This document shows, in pieces, positions 49,409 to 49,852 of a stretch of 49,852 nucleotides of DNA. The translations under genes were made by a program, and so were the position numbers. Under the pieces are notes generated by a model. The model was not told the origin of the DNA. It worked only from the letters and a program-made list of their open reading frames with translations, and made no database searches. Source of the stretch: Aeropyrum sp. (GTDB taxonomy: Archaea > Thermoproteota > Thermoprotei_A > Sulfolobales > Acidilobaceae); NCBI GenBank assembly GCA_015521685.1, contig WANT01000017.1:1-49852 (forward strand), given 5' to 3'. Position 1 is the first letter of the stretch, and every line of letters starts with the position of its first letter.

Positions 49409-49495
49409 ATGCCCGAGAACTCCAACTGCCGGTCCAACAGCAGGAGAAGAAACCAGATATCAAACCACGACAACTACGACTGCAGCCTACTCTAG
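49409..49495 (+). CDS. Possible 28-residue Asn/Ser/Arg-rich peptide (doubtful)
   Basis: In the 351-bp gap before the tRNA, an ATG at 49409 with AAAGGAG 6 bases upstream opens a frame of 28 residues, rich in Asn, Ser and Arg, with two Cys (MPENSNCRSNSRRRNQISNH, then a short tail). A TATA-like AAAATATAAAT (49341-49351) could drive it. The composition is unlike other proteins here, so this may be chance. I see nothing else coding in 49323-49673. Confidence 0.25.
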   Translation: MPENSNCRSNSRRRNQISNHDNYDCSLL

Positions 49496-49673
49496 AAAAC
49501 CCCTCACATCACATTCTATCAATATGACTAGAATGTAAATACACGAATACTGGGAAACATTGAAACCCTATTTTTAGGAATCCCCCTCAATAACATGATA
49601 ACGATTATACTAGTATGAAGCTCCAGCCAACAATTTATAGCCTGAGACCACATCAATACACTAAAAAGCGGGA

Positions 49674-49748
49674 GGGCCCGTCGTCTAGCCTGGTCAGGAC
49701 GCCGCCCTTACACGGCGGAGGTCCGGGGTTCAAATCCCCGCGGGCCCA
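49674..49748 (+). tRNA. tRNA-Val(UAC)
   Basis: A full cloverleaf without intron. Acceptor GGGCCCG (49674-49680) pairs with CGGGCCC (49741-49747), the discriminator is A at 49748, and CCA (49749-49751) is encoded. The anticodon stem CCGCC/GGCGG encloses CTTACAC, giving anticodon UAC (valine, GUA codons). The T stem CGGGG/CCCCG encloses TTCAAAT. The D arm has GTCT and GGAC around AGCCTGGTCA. The gene sits in AT-rich surroundings, with CTAAAAAG just upstream. Confidence 0.96.
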
Positions 49749-49852
49749 CCACCATAAGGACAGCCCTTTATACGAAGAAATGTATGGAGGTTTCAGTCCT
49801 GCATTTTGCAAGATATACAATAACCTCTAAAAATAACGAAGCCCAAGACCTA

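Noticed and set aside
49615-49830. Frame of 71 codons running through the tRNA
   Set aside because: It spans a complete tRNA gene, so it is not coding.
1-49852. CRISPR arrays, insertion sequences and prophage genes
   Set aside because: No regularly spaced repeats, transposases or integrase-flanked accessory block were seen; XerA is the chromosomal housekeeping type.

Overview
The window reads as a gene-dense chromosome segment of a hyperthermophilic, aerobic crenarchaeon of the Desulfurococcales, most likely an Aeropyrum species (inference; no search was run). The grounds are archaeal and eukaryote-like information genes (NMD3, aIF1A, Rio1, a Dim2-like KH protein, TFB, TFE-beta, Gar1, SRP19, S8e), AGG/AGA/ATA-rich codon use, GTG and TTG starts beside GGAGG-type ribosome binding sites, TATA boxes about 25 bp from starts, an aa3-type oxygen reductase with a fused subunit I+III, a bifunctional phosphoglucose/phosphomannose isomerase, and a threonyl-tRNA synthetase with no editing domain. 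There are no insertion sequences, prophage genes or CRISPR arrays, so this is mostly core genome.

Layout. 1-1.7 kb: the end of an acyl-CoA dehydrogenase, superoxide dismutase and a small unknown protein. 1.97-5.6 kb: one tight operon joining a KaiC/RadA-type ATPase to NMD3, aIF1A, Rio1 and a Dim2-like KH protein, i.e. ribosome maturation and initiation. 5.7-14.2 kb: metabolic genes (hydroxyacid dehydrogenase, geranylgeranyl reductase, SDR, phosphoglycolate phosphatase, aminopropyltransferase plus PGI/PMI, HD hydrolase, DUF373 membrane protein). 14.3-24.3 kb: information and regulation (SRP19, S8e, a house-cleaning NTPase, a divergent TFB behind gar1, an eight-CBS protein, TFE-beta, Trm1, a THEP1-type NTPase, two HTH regulators and a PPP-family phosphatase). 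24.5-30 kb: a protein disulfide oxidoreductase, three unknown proteins, a coiled-coil protein and a GPN-loop GTPase. 30-36.4 kb: a purine/uracil-type permease and a terminal oxidase cluster (subunit II, fused I+III, IV, a 38-residue membrane peptide) ending at a probable terminator and followed by an SCO-type copper chaperone. 36.4-43.8 kb: TrmY, an ICMT-like methyltransferase, an amine oxidase, SurE, a DHPS-like protein, XerA and P5C dehydrogenase. 43.9-49.8 kb: ThrRS, two unknown proteins, a small HTH protein, a Trm5-type methyltransferase with Taw3 (tRNA position 37 modification) and tRNA-Val(UAC).

The most interesting signals lie between genes. The gap at 25.6-26.06 kb holds two C/D-box guide RNA candidates on opposite strands; one carries a 10-nt perfect complement of the universal 530 loop of 16S rRNA. 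Two other gaps (1.74-1.88 kb and 29.8-29.92 kb) hold long nested stems that look like structured RNAs of unknown type. Other points: a TFB with a degenerate zinc ribbon, a THEP1-type NTPase with no standard start codon, an SDR with His in place of the catalytic Tyr, and XerA with a low-complexity His/Pro/Gln/Tyr tail. I did not find an obvious new multi-gene system.
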